This document shows positions 16,075 through 24,107 of a stretch of 64,000 nucleotides of DNA, piece by piece. The stretch comes from Rhizobacter sp. (lineage in GTDB: Bacteria > Pseudomonadota > Gammaproteobacteria > Burkholderiales > Burkholderiaceae_C), in the NCBI GenBank assembly GCA_019635355.1, contig JAHBZQ010000001.1, positions 4,588,001 through 4,652,000 on the forward strand. The letters are read 5' to 3'. Numbering within the stretch: the first letter of the stretch is position 1; each line of letters opens with the position of its first letter. The notes beneath the pieces were generated by a model. It did not search any database. It saw only the letters and a program-made list of their open reading frames with translations, and was not told the DNA's origin. A program made the translations under genes and the position numbers.

Positions 16075-16989
16075 ATGAGCACCGCTGCCCCCGCCCACAC
16101 CGCCGAGCTGGCCAACATCGCGCCGCGCGACAAGGCGGAGATCCTCGCGCAGGCCCTGCCGTACATCCGCAAGTTCCACGGCAAGACCATCGTCATCAAG
16201 TACGGCGGCAACGCGATGACTGACCCCGAGCTGCAGCAGGACTTCGCGGAAGACGTGGTGCTCTTGAAGCTGGTGGGCCTGAACCCGGTGGTGGTGCACG
16301 GCGGCGGCCCGCAGATCGAAGACGCGCTGGCGAAGATCGGCAAGAAGGGCACCTTCATCCAGGGCATGCGCGTCACGGATGAGGAGACGATGGAAGTCGT
16401 CGAGTGGGTGCTGGCCGGCCAGGTGCAGCAAGACATCGTCGGCCTCATCAACGTGGCCGGCGGCAAGGCGGTGGGCCTGACCGGGCGCGACGGTGGCCTC
16501 ATCCGCGCACGCAAACTGAAGATGGTCGACCACAAGGACCCGAGCAAGGTGCACGACGTGGGCCAGGTGGGCGAGATCGAATCGATCGACCCATCGGTGG
16601 TGAAGGCGCTGCAGGACGACCAGTTCATCCCCGTCATCTCGCCGCTCGGCTTCGGCGCGGAGAACGAGAACTACAACATCAACGCCGACGTGGTGGCGGG
16701 CAAGCTGGCCGAGGTGCTGAAGGCCGAAAAGCTCATCATGCTGACCAACATCCCCGGCGTGCTCGACAAGAACGGCAAGCTGCTCACCAACCTCTCGGCG
16801 CGCGAGATCGACGAGCTGTTTGCCGACGGCACGATCAGCGGCGGCATGCTGCCCAAGATCCAGTCGGCGCTCGACGCGGCGAAGAACGGCGTGAACTCGG
16901 TGCACATCATCGACGGGCGTGTGCCGCACGCCATGCTGCTCGAGATCCTCACCGAGCAGGCCTACGGCACGATGATCAGATCGCATTGA
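16075..16989 (+). CDS. argB: acetylglutamate kinase
   Basis: The 304-residue protein phosphorylates N-acetylglutamate, the second step of arginine synthesis, in the cytoplasm. Visible landmarks are the phosphate-binding KYGGNAM near residue 42, VVHGGGPQI, the N-acetylglutamate-binding NYNINADVVAGKLA and the C-terminal HIIDGRVPHAMLLEI typical of the amino-acid kinase fold. The length matches the arginine-inhibitable, hexameric form. The start ATG at 16075 follows a short, weak upstream site. The HAD gene overlaps its stop. A second arginine gene, argJ, lies far downstream at 41437. Confidence 0.96.
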   Translation: MSTAAPAHTAELANIAPRDKAEILAQALPYIRKFHGKTIVIKYGGNAMTDPELQQDFAEDVVLLKLVGLNPVVVHGGGPQIEDALAKIGKKGTFIQGMRVTDEETMEVVEWVLAGQVQQDIVGLINVAGGKAVGLTGRDGGLIRARKLKMVDHKDPSKVHDVGQVGEIESIDPSVVKALQDDQFIPVISPLGFGAENENYNINADVVAGKLAEVLKAEKLIMLTNIPGVLDKNGKLLTNLSAREIDELFADGTISGGMLPKIQSALDAAKNGVNSVHIIDGRVPHAMLLEILTEQAYGTMIRSH

Positions 16990-17690
16990 GCTTGCACGCT
17001 CGCCAGCGTGTCTGGCTCTTCGACCTGGATGACACCCTGCACGACGCGAGCCATGCGTCGATGCCGGGCATCAACCGAGGGATGACGGACTACGTCGCCA
17101 AGTACCTCGAGCTTTCGTTTGAAGACGCCTCGGCGCTGCGTGCCCAGTACTGGCGGCGTTATGGCGCCACGCTGCTCGGCCTCATCCGCCACCACGGCGT
17201 GAAGGCCAGCCACTTCCTCGAAGAGACGCACCAGCTGCCCGGCCTCGAGGCGCAGCTGCGCATGAGCGCCCATGACCGCGCGGTGCTCAAGCGCCTGCCG
17301 GGCCGCAAATACATCCTGACCAATGCGCCGCGTGCCTATGCGCTGCGGGTGTTGAACGCGCTCAAGCTCATCGACTTCTTCGACGGCGTGATCACCATCG
17401 ACGAGATGCAGATGTTCGGCCACCTGCGGCCGAAGCCCGACGCGCGCATGCTGCGCCATGTTGCAGCGCAACTGAAAGTGCCGCCCAGCCGCTGCGTTTT
17501 GGTGGAAGACACGCTGCAGCACCAGAAGGCGGCACACGGCATCGGGATGAAGGGCATCTGGATGCGGCGCTACCTTCACGCAGCCCGGAAGAGTGTGAAC
17601 AACGGCATGCAAGTTGGCGTTCACCCATGCCCTGCGCCCTCCTATGTCTATGCAAGAATTCGTTCGCTCAAGACCCTGCTTGCCTTGTGA
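16986..17690 (+). CDS. HAD-superfamily hydrolase, pyrimidine 5'-nucleotidase type
   Basis: The frame contains the HAD motifs in order: WLFDLDDTLHD (nucleophile and acid aspartates), ILTNAPRAYA (motif II), KPDARML (motif III lysine) and VLVEDTLQHQKAA (motif IV acid residues). This matches the pyrimidine 5'-nucleotidase group found next to argB and slmA in this order. No ATG exists before motif I. A TTG at 16986 overlaps the argB stop as TTGA and gives 234 residues; a second TTG lies at 16992. Translation coupling with argB is likely. Confidence 0.85.
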   Translation: MSLHARQRVWLFDLDDTLHDASHASMPGINRGMTDYVAKYLELSFEDASALRAQYWRRYGATLLGLIRHHGVKASHFLEETHQLPGLEAQLRMSAHDRAVLKRLPGRKYILTNAPRAYALRVLNALKLIDFFDGVITIDEMQMFGHLRPKPDARMLRHVAAQLKVPPSRCVLVEDTLQHQKAAHGIGMKGIWMRRYLHAARKSVNNGMQVGVHPCPAPSYVYARIRSLKTLLAL

Positions 17691-17713
17691 CTAAACAAGG
17701 TTCGAACGACGAG

Positions 17714-18364
17714 ATGACCGACGCCACCCTGCCTGAAGAAGCGAACGCGCCATCCGCCACCGCCGTGGCCGAACCCGGTCGCAAGCGACCCAAACCTGGC
17801 GAACGCCGCGTGCAGATCCTGCACACGCTGGCCAGCATGCTCGAACAGCCGGGCGCCGAACGCATCACCACGGCCGCGTTGGCCGCCAAGCTCGAAGTCT
17901 CGGAAGCGGCGCTGTACCGCCATTTCGCGAGCAAGGCGCAGATGTTCGAAGGCCTCATCGAATTCATCGAGCAGAGCGTGTTCACGCTCGTCAACCAGAT
18001 CAGCGAACGCGAGACCAGCGGCCAGGTGCAGGCGCAGAAGATCCTGTCGGTGCTGCTGCAGTTCGGCGAAAAGAACCCCGGCATGACCCGCGTGATGGTG
18101 GGCGATGCGCTGGTGTTCGAAAACGAGCGCCTCGTCTCGCGCATGAACCAGTTCTTCGACCGCATCGAGTCGCAGCTGCGCCAGAGCCTGCGCCTGGCCG
18201 CTGAATCGGCCGGCTCGCAGACGCCGACCGTCGATGCGAATGCGCAGTCGTCGGTGCTGACGGGTTTTGCCGTCGGCCGCCTGCAGCGTTATGCCCGCTC
18301 GGGCTTCAAGCGCATGCCCACCGAACACCTCGACGGCGCGCTCGCGCTGCTCGTCCCCGCCTGA
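17714..18364 (+). CDS. slmA: TetR-family nucleoid occlusion factor SlmA
   Basis: The 216-residue protein has a TetR-type helix-turn-helix (RITTAALAAKLEVSEAALYRHF, about residues 55-76) and a long helical C-terminal domain containing NPGMTRVMVGDAL and FDRIESQLRQSLR, both typical of SlmA. SlmA binds DNA over the nucleoid and blocks FtsZ assembly there, rather than acting as a classical repressor. Its place after argB and a HAD nucleotidase supports the assignment. An in-frame ATG at 17627 lies inside the HAD gene; the ATG at 17714 preceded by CGACGAG fits better. Confidence 0.9.
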   Translation: MTDATLPEEANAPSATAVAEPGRKRPKPGERRVQILHTLASMLEQPGAERITTAALAAKLEVSEAALYRHFASKAQMFEGLIEFIEQSVFTLVNQISERETSGQVQAQKILSVLLQFGEKNPGMTRVMVGDALVFENERLVSRMNQFFDRIESQLRQSLRLAAESAGSQTPTVDANAQSSVLTGFAVGRLQRYARSGFKRMPTEHLDGALALLVPA

Positions 18365-18399
18365 GCGGGGCGCGGGCGCCGAGGGCTCCGGCCGCTCAG
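18361..18399. terminator. hairpin spanning two convergent stop codons
   Basis: CTGAGCGG (18361-18368) pairs with CCGCTCAG (18392-18399). The stem contains the stop codon of slmA on one strand and that of the parvulin gene on the other. There is no T-run, so termination in both directions is only a possibility. Confidence 0.35.
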
Positions 18400-19196
18400 G
18401 GCGCCTGCAACACCGTCAGCTTCGCTTCCTTGCGCCACTGAGCCACCTGCGCCTGCAGGCGCTCCATAGCGATCTGCTTGCGCATCTCGGCCTTCACCCT
18501 CTCGTAAGGCGGCTTCGGCTGCGTCTGGATCGATGTGAGGCGAATCACGTGCCAGCCGAATTCCGTCTGCACGGGTTGCTTCGTGTATTGCCCGGGCTTC
18601 AGCGCTTGCGCCGCTGCGGCGAAGGGCGGCACGAGCTGGCTCACCGACATGCTGCCCAGCGCGCCACCGCGCGGCACGGTCTCGGTGTCGAGCGTGTGCT
18701 TGCGCGCGAGCGCCGCAAATGACGCGCCGCGGTCGAGCTGGGCGATCAGGTCGCGCGCGGTCTTCTCGTCTTTCACGAGGATGTGGCTGGCATCGATCTG
18801 CACGTCGAGCTGCAGGGTGCGGTAACGCTCCTGGATGTCGGCCTCGGCGATTTGCATCTCGTCGGCCTTCTGCTGCAGGAAGCGTTGGCCGAGCAGCGTC
18901 TTGTGGGCGAGTTCGAGTTCGGCGCGTGTCTGCGCGCGTGAGGCCACACCGGTCGACTTGGCGCGCTGGCTCAGCAGTTCCATGTCGACGAGGTCGTCGA
19001 GCATGCGGCGGCGCTCTTGCATCTCGGGCGGCGCGCCCCCGGCGGCACGCGACCGCGCCAACTCGTCGAGCATGGCGCGGCTGAGGGGCTGGCCGTTGAC
19101 GAGCGCGGCGGCGTCTGGCGGCAAGGCGGGGTCGGCGGCCCAGGCGGCCGGTGCCGTGAAGCTGGAGCAGATCAGGAGGAGGGCGAAGGCTCTCAT
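18396..19196 (-). CDS. periplasmic parvulin-type peptidyl-prolyl isomerase (foldase cluster, distal)
   Basis: The 266-residue protein has a signal peptide ending near AWA-20, a helical chaperone-like N-terminal part and one parvulin domain at about residues 135-224 (DASHILVKDEKTA ... GGALGSM ... FGWHVIRL). Such proteins catalyse proline isomerisation and assist folding of exported proteins in the periplasm. It is the last gene of the lipase cluster: its ATG overlaps the stop of the lipase-foldase gene in an ATGA, so it is almost surely co-translated with it. Family membership is clear; the client is inferred from context. Confidence 0.88.
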   Translation of the reverse strand: MRAFALLLICSSFTAPAAWAADPALPPDAAALVNGQPLSRAMLDELARSRAAGGAPPEMQERRRMLDDLVDMELLSQRAKSTGVASRAQTRAELELAHKTLLGQRFLQQKADEMQIAEADIQERYRTLQLDVQIDASHILVKDEKTARDLIAQLDRGASFAALARKHTLDTETVPRGGALGSMSVSQLVPPFAAAAQALKPGQYTKQPVQTEFGWHVIRLTSIQTQPKPPYERVKAEMRKQIAMERLQAQVAQWRKEAKLTVLQAP

Positions 19197-20191
19197 GGTG
19201 CGGTGCTGCGGTTGCGGTCGTAGGCGCGGGCGGCGGCCAGTTCTTCTTCCTTGAAGTGCTGGCGCAGCGCGGCGTCGAGCTGGGCGGCCATGTCGGGCGA
19301 TGCGCTGGCGACGATGGCTTTCTTCTGCTGGGCGTAGGCCTGGTAGCGCGACTCCCACTGGTCGCGCTGGGCTTCCATGTCGGTGATGGCCTTGGCCGCG
19401 TCTTCGCCGAGGTAGCGCCGGCGCAGCTGCTCGACCTGTGCAGGGGTGGCCCCCTGCTGACGCAGGGTCGCCACCTGGGTGTCCATCTCGCCGAGCGAGG
19501 CCGACACCGGTGCTTGCAGGCCCGGCAGGTCGCGCGGCATACGCTCGCGCAGGGCGCTGATCTGTGCGGCCTTTTCCTGTGCCGAGAGCTTGGGGTCGGC
19601 CTGGATGGCGTTCATCGCCAAGTCGAGCCGGGTGAGCTCTTCTTCGGCGCCGAAGAGGGCGCGCGCCGTGTTCTCGTCGAAATGCTGGCGGCGCAGGGCC
19701 ACGGTCTTGTCGAGCAGTGCCTTCAGCTCCTCGGGGGTGCCGGGAGCTTGCTGCTCGGCGGCCTGGGTGGTGGCGGCACGTTGGTAGGCGTCGTAGTTGC
19801 GCACGAGGGCGATGGCCTGGGTCGCGGCCTCGCCGGGCATCGAGCGGCGCAGCGCGTCTTCGAGCCGCTGGAAGTCGGCCGGCGTGGCCTCGGGCCCGAG
19901 CAGGCCGAGCAGCACGTCGAGCGCAGCGCGGGTGTTCATGTCGACGGTGAGGTCGCCGGCGGCACCGAGTTCGAGCAGGCGGGACGCCTCTTCGATGGTG
20001 CGCGGCATGCTGTCGGTGAGCCCGGCGCGTGGTGCGGTGCCGGAGCGGGCAAGGTCGCCCGCTGGCGTCGCGGCGGCGGTGGCCTGCGCCGCGACGGGGT
20101 CGGTGCTGCCGGAGGTGGCGAGCCACGAGCCGATGCCCACCGCGCCCAGCGAGGCGGCGATCAGCACGAGGCGGAAGGCGCGCGGGCTCAT
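19193..20191 (-). CDS. lipase secretion chaperone (Lif foldase), divergent
   Basis: The 332-residue protein has an N-terminal membrane anchor (VLIAASLGAVGIGSWLA) followed by an Ala-rich linker and a helical periplasmic domain, the architecture of lipase-specific foldases. Family blocks are RRQHFDENTARALFGAEEE and KLSAQEKAAQISALRERMP. The Lif signature RxxFDYxLSAxGE is degenerate: R88AALDVLLGLLGPE keeps Arg88, Asp92 and the last Glu but has Leu for Phe and Val for Tyr. Its start overlaps the stop of the upstream parvulin gene in an ATGA. Lif proteins fold family I.1/I.2 lipases; the nearby lipase is of another type, so its client is uncertain. Confidence 0.85.
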   Translation of the reverse strand: MSPRAFRLVLIAASLGAVGIGSWLATSGSTDPVAAQATAAATPAGDLARSGTAPRAGLTDSMPRTIEEASRLLELGAAGDLTVDMNTRAALDVLLGLLGPEATPADFQRLEDALRRSMPGEAATQAIALVRNYDAYQRAATTQAAEQQAPGTPEELKALLDKTVALRRQHFDENTARALFGAEEELTRLDLAMNAIQADPKLSAQEKAAQISALRERMPRDLPGLQAPVSASLGEMDTQVATLRQQGATPAQVEQLRRRYLGEDAAKAITDMEAQRDQWESRYQAYAQQKKAIVASASPDMAAQLDAALRQHFKEEELAAARAYDRNRSTAP

Positions 20192-21081
20192 GGCGATTCG
20201 GCCAACTGGACCTTGGCTTCGCGCCGCCATTGTTTTTGCTGCGCCTCGACCTTGGCGTGCACGATCTGCGGGTGCAGCCAGACGCGGGCGGTGTCGAGGG
20301 TGGGGCGCTGCGCCAGCGGCTCCAGGCCTTCGAGGCGCATCACGTGCCAGCCTTGCGGCGTCTGCACCGGCTGGGCGGCGTGCTCGCCTGGCTTCAGGTA
20401 GCGCACGGCCGCGCCCATCTCGGTGGGCATCTGGTCCATCAGCATGACGCCGAGGCTGCCGCCACGCAGGCGGTTGTCGGCGTCGATGGAATAACGCTTG
20501 GCCAGCTCGGCAAACGGCCGGCCTTGCTTGAGCTGCTCGAGCACGGCCTGCGCCGTGGCCTGCTCGGCGACCAGGATGTGCGCCAGCTTGAACTGGTACG
20601 GCGGCACACGCTCGTCGTAGGCCTGCGCCAGCTCGGCGTCGGTCACCTGGAAGCCTGCGATCTGCTCGCGCACCATGGCCTGGGCCAGGATGGTCTTGGC
20701 CTGCAGTTCGCTTTCGGCGATGAAGGCGGGCTGTTTGTCGACACCGTGCTCGCGTGCCTTGCGGGCGAGCAGTTCGATGTCGACGAGTTCATCGAGCAGG
20801 CGCTGGCGGCCCAGGCTGGGGGCGCTCGCCGCAGAGGCGGCGCTGGCGGCTGCCGTGGGGGCGTCGTAGGGGTTGGCCGAGCCGGCGTACTGGCGGGCGA
20901 TCTCGTCGAGGAGCGATCGGGTGAGCGGCTCGCCGTCGAGCAGGGCCACGGCATCGGGCTTGGCGGGGGTCGGGGCGCTTGCGGCCGTGTCGGGCGTGGT
21001 GGGCTTGCACGCGCTCAGCACAGCGAGGCCGGGCAGCACGGCCAGGGCGAGGGTTGAAATGCTCGATCGGATCATGGACAT
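20188..21081 (-). CDS. parvulin-type peptidyl-prolyl isomerase lipoprotein (foldase cluster, proximal)
   Basis: The 297-residue protein has a lipoprotein signal peptide (lipobox LSAC, Cys25) followed by a low-complexity linker, so it is probably membrane-anchored and faces the periplasm. The parvulin domain includes KLAHILVAEQATAQAV, GGSLGVM and GWHVMRLEG. It shares its layout with the other parvulin of the cluster but is not closely similar. It sits between lipase and Lif genes with 70 bp to the lipase and a 4-base overlap to Lif. The ATG complementary to 21079-21081 or one two codons later may be used. Confidence 0.87.
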   Translation of the reverse strand: MSMIRSSISTLALAVLPGLAVLSACKPTTPDTAASAPTPAKPDAVALLDGEPLTRSLLDEIARQYAGSANPYDAPTAAASAASAASAPSLGRQRLLDELVDIELLARKAREHGVDKQPAFIAESELQAKTILAQAMVREQIAGFQVTDAELAQAYDERVPPYQFKLAHILVAEQATAQAVLEQLKQGRPFAELAKRYSIDADNRLRGGSLGVMLMDQMPTEMGAAVRYLKPGEHAAQPVQTPQGWHVMRLEGLEPLAQRPTLDTARVWLHPQIVHAKVEAQQKQWRREAKVQLAESP

Positions 21082-21151
21082 GTTGCATCAGGCCCGCCGG
21101 GCAGCGGGTGCCGCCCGGCGGAGTACAGCGGATGAACGCTCAGTGGGCGGC

Positions 21152-21781
21152 TCAGCGCAGCGCTGCGCGCACCGCGTTGTACACGCTGCCGTCGGTCAGC
21201 AGGGCCAGGTGGTTGATCGGCGCCACCTGGGTGCTGTTGCCGCACATGGCGTTGGTGGCGGGGATGATCACACCGTCGAGCGCCGACCACAGCGAGCGGT
21301 CGCAGCCACGGCCGGCCAGGCGCAGGAGGAAGAGCGAGCCGGGCCACATGTCGTAGCAGGCCGGGCTCACGCAGGCGTAGGCCGAGGTGGTGCCCAGGTG
21401 GGGCGTGCCCAGGGTCACGAAGCGGCGCATCTGCGACGAGCCCCCGTTGAACACGCGGTAGGCGCGCGACACGAGGCCGCCGTTGGAGTGGGCGACGATG
21501 CTGATCTTTTCGCCACCGTGGCGGGCGCGCACGGTGTTGACGTAGCTCGCGAGCTGGGCGCCGCTGGCGGTGTCGGAGCTGAGGAACGAGTTGTAGTTGA
21601 AGCCGTACAGCTTGTTCGACGGGTAGCCGCTGGCGGTGAAGCGGCTGATCATGGTCGACCAGTTGCCCGAATTGCCGCTGTAGCCGTGCACGAACACGAT
21701 GGGTTCCGTCTGGGCGGCAGCCTGGCCGCAGGCCAGCACGGAGGCGAGTGCGACACTCGCGAGAATGGCGGTGCGTTTCAT
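21152..21781 (-). CDS. secreted lipase, Bacillus LipA-like (alpha/beta hydrolase)
   Basis: The 209-residue precursor has a signal peptide (cleavage near residue 24, AAAQ). The mature part of about 185 residues starts with the oxyanion segment PIVFVHGYSG, has the nucleophile elbow AHS99NGG and a C-terminal NH191LALL. Asp169 is 22 residues before the histidine, close to the 23-residue spacing of the Asp133/His156 pair I recall from Bacillus subtilis LipA. It lacks the lid and length of Pseudomonas/Burkholderia family I.1-I.2 lipases. Four cysteines in the mature part could form disulfides. A GGAG site lies upstream of the ATG. It heads the cluster lipase-parvulin-Lif-parvulin. Confidence 0.85.
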   Translation of the reverse strand: MKRTAILASVALASVLACGQAAAQTEPIVFVHGYSGNSGNWSTMISRFTASGYPSNKLYGFNYNSFLSSDTASGAQLASYVNTVRARHGGEKISIVAHSNGGLVSRAYRVFNGGSSQMRRFVTLGTPHLGTTSAYACVSPACYDMWPGSLFLLRLAGRGCDRSLWSALDGVIIPATNAMCGNSTQVAPINHLALLTDGSVYNAVRAALR

Positions 21782-22003
21782 TTGGTAGGGTCTCCTGCAA
21801 TGGTTGGAAGAACCCGGAGACGGGCGCGTCCGCCTGCTTCCGGTTTGCCACTCGTTGCCGGAGGTGCTGACGCCGTGGGCCCTTGCAGGCGCTGCACCCC
21901 AAACAAACTACCAAGAGGCAAGCTAATTGTGGACGCCTGTTTAGTTTTAGGTCGTCTCGTTTTCCCCGCTCTGGAAAACCCGTGGATGGCAACTCCTTAC
22001 TGT

Positions 22004-22015
22004 CACGGGCCCGTG
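22004..22015. promoter_or_regulatory. 12-bp palindrome followed by a T-run
   Basis: CACGGG-CCCGTG is a perfect palindrome 22 bp before the DUF815 start, followed by GGCATTTTTCC. It lies in the 255-bp divergent region between lipase and DUF815 genes. It may be an operator, or the terminator of a short leader transcript; neither is proven. Confidence 0.35.
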
Positions 22016-22036
22016 GCATTTTTCCGCTTTGATTGA

Positions 22037-22915
22037 ATGGCTATGTTGACCGACTCGCTGACGCACCTCATTGCACGCGCCGAAACCCTCATCACCCGGC
22101 TGGAAGCCGCGCTGCCACAGGGTTTGCAGGCCCCCGACTGGTCGGCCTCGACCGCCTTCCGCTACCGCCGCCGCCACAACCGCACGGTGCTGGAGCCGGT
22201 GCGCCACGTGGCCACCATCCGGCTCGGGTCGCTGGTCGAGGTGGCGCCCCAAAAAGAGCGACTCCTGCGCAATACCGCACAATTTGTGGATCACCGTGCA
22301 GCAAACAATGTTCTGCTCACAGGGGCCCGCGGTACGGGGAAAAGTTCGCTAGTGAAGGCTTGCCTCAATGAGTTTTCCGACCGGGGTTTGCGGCTGATCG
22401 AGATCGACAAGGCCGATCTGGTGGACCTGCCCGACATCGTCGACCTCGTGGCGGGCCGGCCGGAGCGCTTCATCGTGTTCTGCGACGACCTCAGCTTCGA
22501 CGAGGGTGAGCCGGGCTACAAGGCGCTGAAATCCATCCTCGACGGCTCGGTCTCGCAGGCATCCGACAACGTGCTGATCTATGCCACCAGCAACCGCCGC
22601 CACCTGCTGCCCGAGTACATGAAGGAAAACCTCACCTACCAGCACACCGAAGACGGCGAGGTGCACCCGGGCGAGGTGGTGGAAGAAAAGATCTCGCTCA
22701 GCGAGCGCTTCGGCCTGTGGGTGAGCTTCTACCCGTTCACGCAGGACGAATACCTTGCCATCGTCGGCCAATGGCTGCGCAACCACGGTGTGCCCGAGGC
22801 GGCGATCACCGCCGCCCGCCAGGAAAGCCTGGTGTGGGCGCTGGAGCGCGGCTCGCGCTCGGGCCGGGTGGCCTTCCAGTTCGCGCAGGACTACGCCGGG
22901 CGGCACGCGGCATGA
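22037..22915 (+). CDS. DUF815-family AAA-type ATPase
   Basis: The 292-residue protein has a Walker A motif GARGTGKSSL near residue 95, a Walker B-like FIVFCDDLSFDE and a sensor segment VLIYATSNRRHLLPEY, all typical of DUF815 (PF05673), a group of stand-alone P-loop ATPases of unknown role in the cytoplasm. Its C-terminus overlaps the Nudix gene by four bases, a pairing seen before his genes in related genomes. Start choice: the ATG at 22037 (MAMLTDSL); a second ATG six bases on is possible. Confidence 0.88.
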   Translation: MAMLTDSLTHLIARAETLITRLEAALPQGLQAPDWSASTAFRYRRRHNRTVLEPVRHVATIRLGSLVEVAPQKERLLRNTAQFVDHRAANNVLLTGARGTGKSSLVKACLNEFSDRGLRLIEIDKADLVDLPDIVDLVAGRPERFIVFCDDLSFDEGEPGYKALKSILDGSVSQASDNVLIYATSNRRHLLPEYMKENLTYQHTEDGEVHPGEVVEEKISLSERFGLWVSFYPFTQDEYLAIVGQWLRNHGVPEAAITAARQESLVWALERGSRSGRVAFQFAQDYAGRHAA

Positions 22916-23361
22916 GCAGCACCGCTGGCGAAAGAACGCCCGTCGACGTGGCGGTGGGGGTGCTGGTCGACGCGGAAGGACGCTTCCTCTTGACCTCGCG
23001 CCCCGAGGGGAAGGTGTACGCCGGCTATTGGGAGTTCCCGGGCGGCAAGCTCGAGGCTGGCGAGACCGTCGAGCAGGCGCTGCGGCGCGAGCTGCATGAA
23101 GAGCTGGGCATCACCATTGGCGACGCCCACCCGTGGAAGGTGGAGATCGTCGACTACGAACATGCCCGCGTGCGCCTGCACTTCTGCAAGGTCTACGCGT
23201 GGCAGGGTGAATTCGAGATGCGCGAGCGCCAGAGCATGGCGTGGCAGACGCTGCCGGTGGCGGTGAAACCCGTGCTCCCGGGCACCGTGCCGGTGCTGGA
23301 TTGGTTTGCCACCGAGCGTGGTTTCAGCGGTCCTACGCACGAAGCGGTGCCACCCCGATAG
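22912..23361 (+). CDS. mutT: Nudix hydrolase, MutT / 8-oxo-dGTP diphosphatase type
   Basis: The 149-residue protein has a complete Nudix box, GGKLEAGETVEQALRRELHE followed by ELGI, with the metal-binding glutamates in place. The N-terminal VDVAVGVLVDAEGRFLLTSRP and the WEFPGGK segment are typical of MutT, which hydrolyses 8-oxo-dGTP and prevents mutation. The length (E. coli MutT 129) fits. It overlaps the DUF815 gene by 4 bases and lies 12 bp before hisI, so it is probably part of one transcript. Confidence 0.87.
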   Translation: MSSTAGERTPVDVAVGVLVDAEGRFLLTSRPEGKVYAGYWEFPGGKLEAGETVEQALRRELHEELGITIGDAHPWKVEIVDYEHARVRLHFCKVYAWQGEFEMRERQSMAWQTLPVAVKPVLPGTVPVLDWFATERGFSGPTHEAVPPR

Positions 23362-23373
23362 GTAAACTGCCGC

Positions 23374-23763
23374 ATGGATTTTCTCGACGCCATCAAGTGG
23401 GATGCCGACGGCCTGGTGCCCGTGATCGCCCAGGAGGCCACGACGCAAGACGTGCTCATGTTCGCCTTCATGAACCGCGAGGCGGTGCAAGAGACCGTCA
23501 AGCGAGGCGAGGCTGTGTACTGGAGCCGCTCGCGCAAGCGCCTGTGGCACAAGGGCGAAGAGTCGGGCCACCTCCAGAAGGTGCACGAGATGCGCCTCGA
23601 TTGCGACAACGACGTGCTGCTGCTCAAGGTCACGCAGCTCGGGCACGAACCGGGCATCGCCTGCCACACCGGCCGTCACAGCTGCTTCTTCCAGAAGCTG
23701 GAAGATGGCGTGTGGAAGGCGGTCGAGCCTGTGCTGAAAGACCCGGAGAGCATCTACAAATGA
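23374..23763 (+). CDS. hisI: phosphoribosyl-AMP cyclohydrolase
   Basis: The 129-residue protein opens the adenine ring of phosphoribosyl-AMP, the third step of histidine synthesis. The zinc-binding and catalytic cysteines are present in LDCDNDVLLLKV and ACHTGRHSCFF; DVLMFAFMNREA and YWSRSRKRLWHKGEES are family hallmarks. It is a separate HisI, not fused to HisE as in enterobacteria, and overlaps hisE by 4 bases. It was presumably the end of a longer his operon; the earlier his genes are not in this window. Confidence 0.96.
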   Translation: MDFLDAIKWDADGLVPVIAQEATTQDVLMFAFMNREAVQETVKRGEAVYWSRSRKRLWHKGEESGHLQKVHEMRLDCDNDVLLLKVTQLGHEPGIACHTGRHSCFFQKLEDGVWKAVEPVLKDPESIYK

Positions 23764-24107
23764 GTGGCAACGACACGCTTGCGCGGCTGGCCGAGGTCAT
23801 CGAGTCGCGCCGTGGCGGCGACCCCGACAAGAGCTACGTGGCCCGCCTCTTCCACAAGGGGAACGACGCCATCCTGAAGAAGATCGGAGAAGAAGCCACC
23901 GAGACCGTGATGGCCGCCAAGGACGGCGACGCGCAGAAGGTCGTCTACGAGGTGGCCGACCTCTGGTTCCACTCGATGATCGCGCTGGCGGCCTTTGGCC
24001 TGAAACCTGCTGATGTGCTGGCGGAACTGGAGCGGCGCGAGGGCCTGTCGGGCCTGGAGGAATTTGCGGCCCGCAAGGTCAAGGGACGCGAGGTAGACGG
24101 CATATGA
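23760..24107 (+). CDS. hisE: phosphoribosyl-ATP diphosphatase
   Basis: The 115-residue helical protein belongs to the MazG-like pyrophosphohydrolases. It carries KKIGEEATETVMAAKDGD with the metal-binding glutamates and YEVADLWFHSMIAL with the aspartate of the second site. It removes pyrophosphate from phosphoribosyl-ATP, the second histidine step. ATG overlaps the hisI stop (ATGA), and its own stop overlaps the next gene in the same way, so the three are translationally coupled. Confidence 0.95.
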   Translation: MSGNDTLARLAEVIESRRGGDPDKSYVARLFHKGNDAILKKIGEEATETVMAAKDGDAQKVVYEVADLWFHSMIALAAFGLKPADVLAELERREGLSGLEEFAARKVKGREVDGI

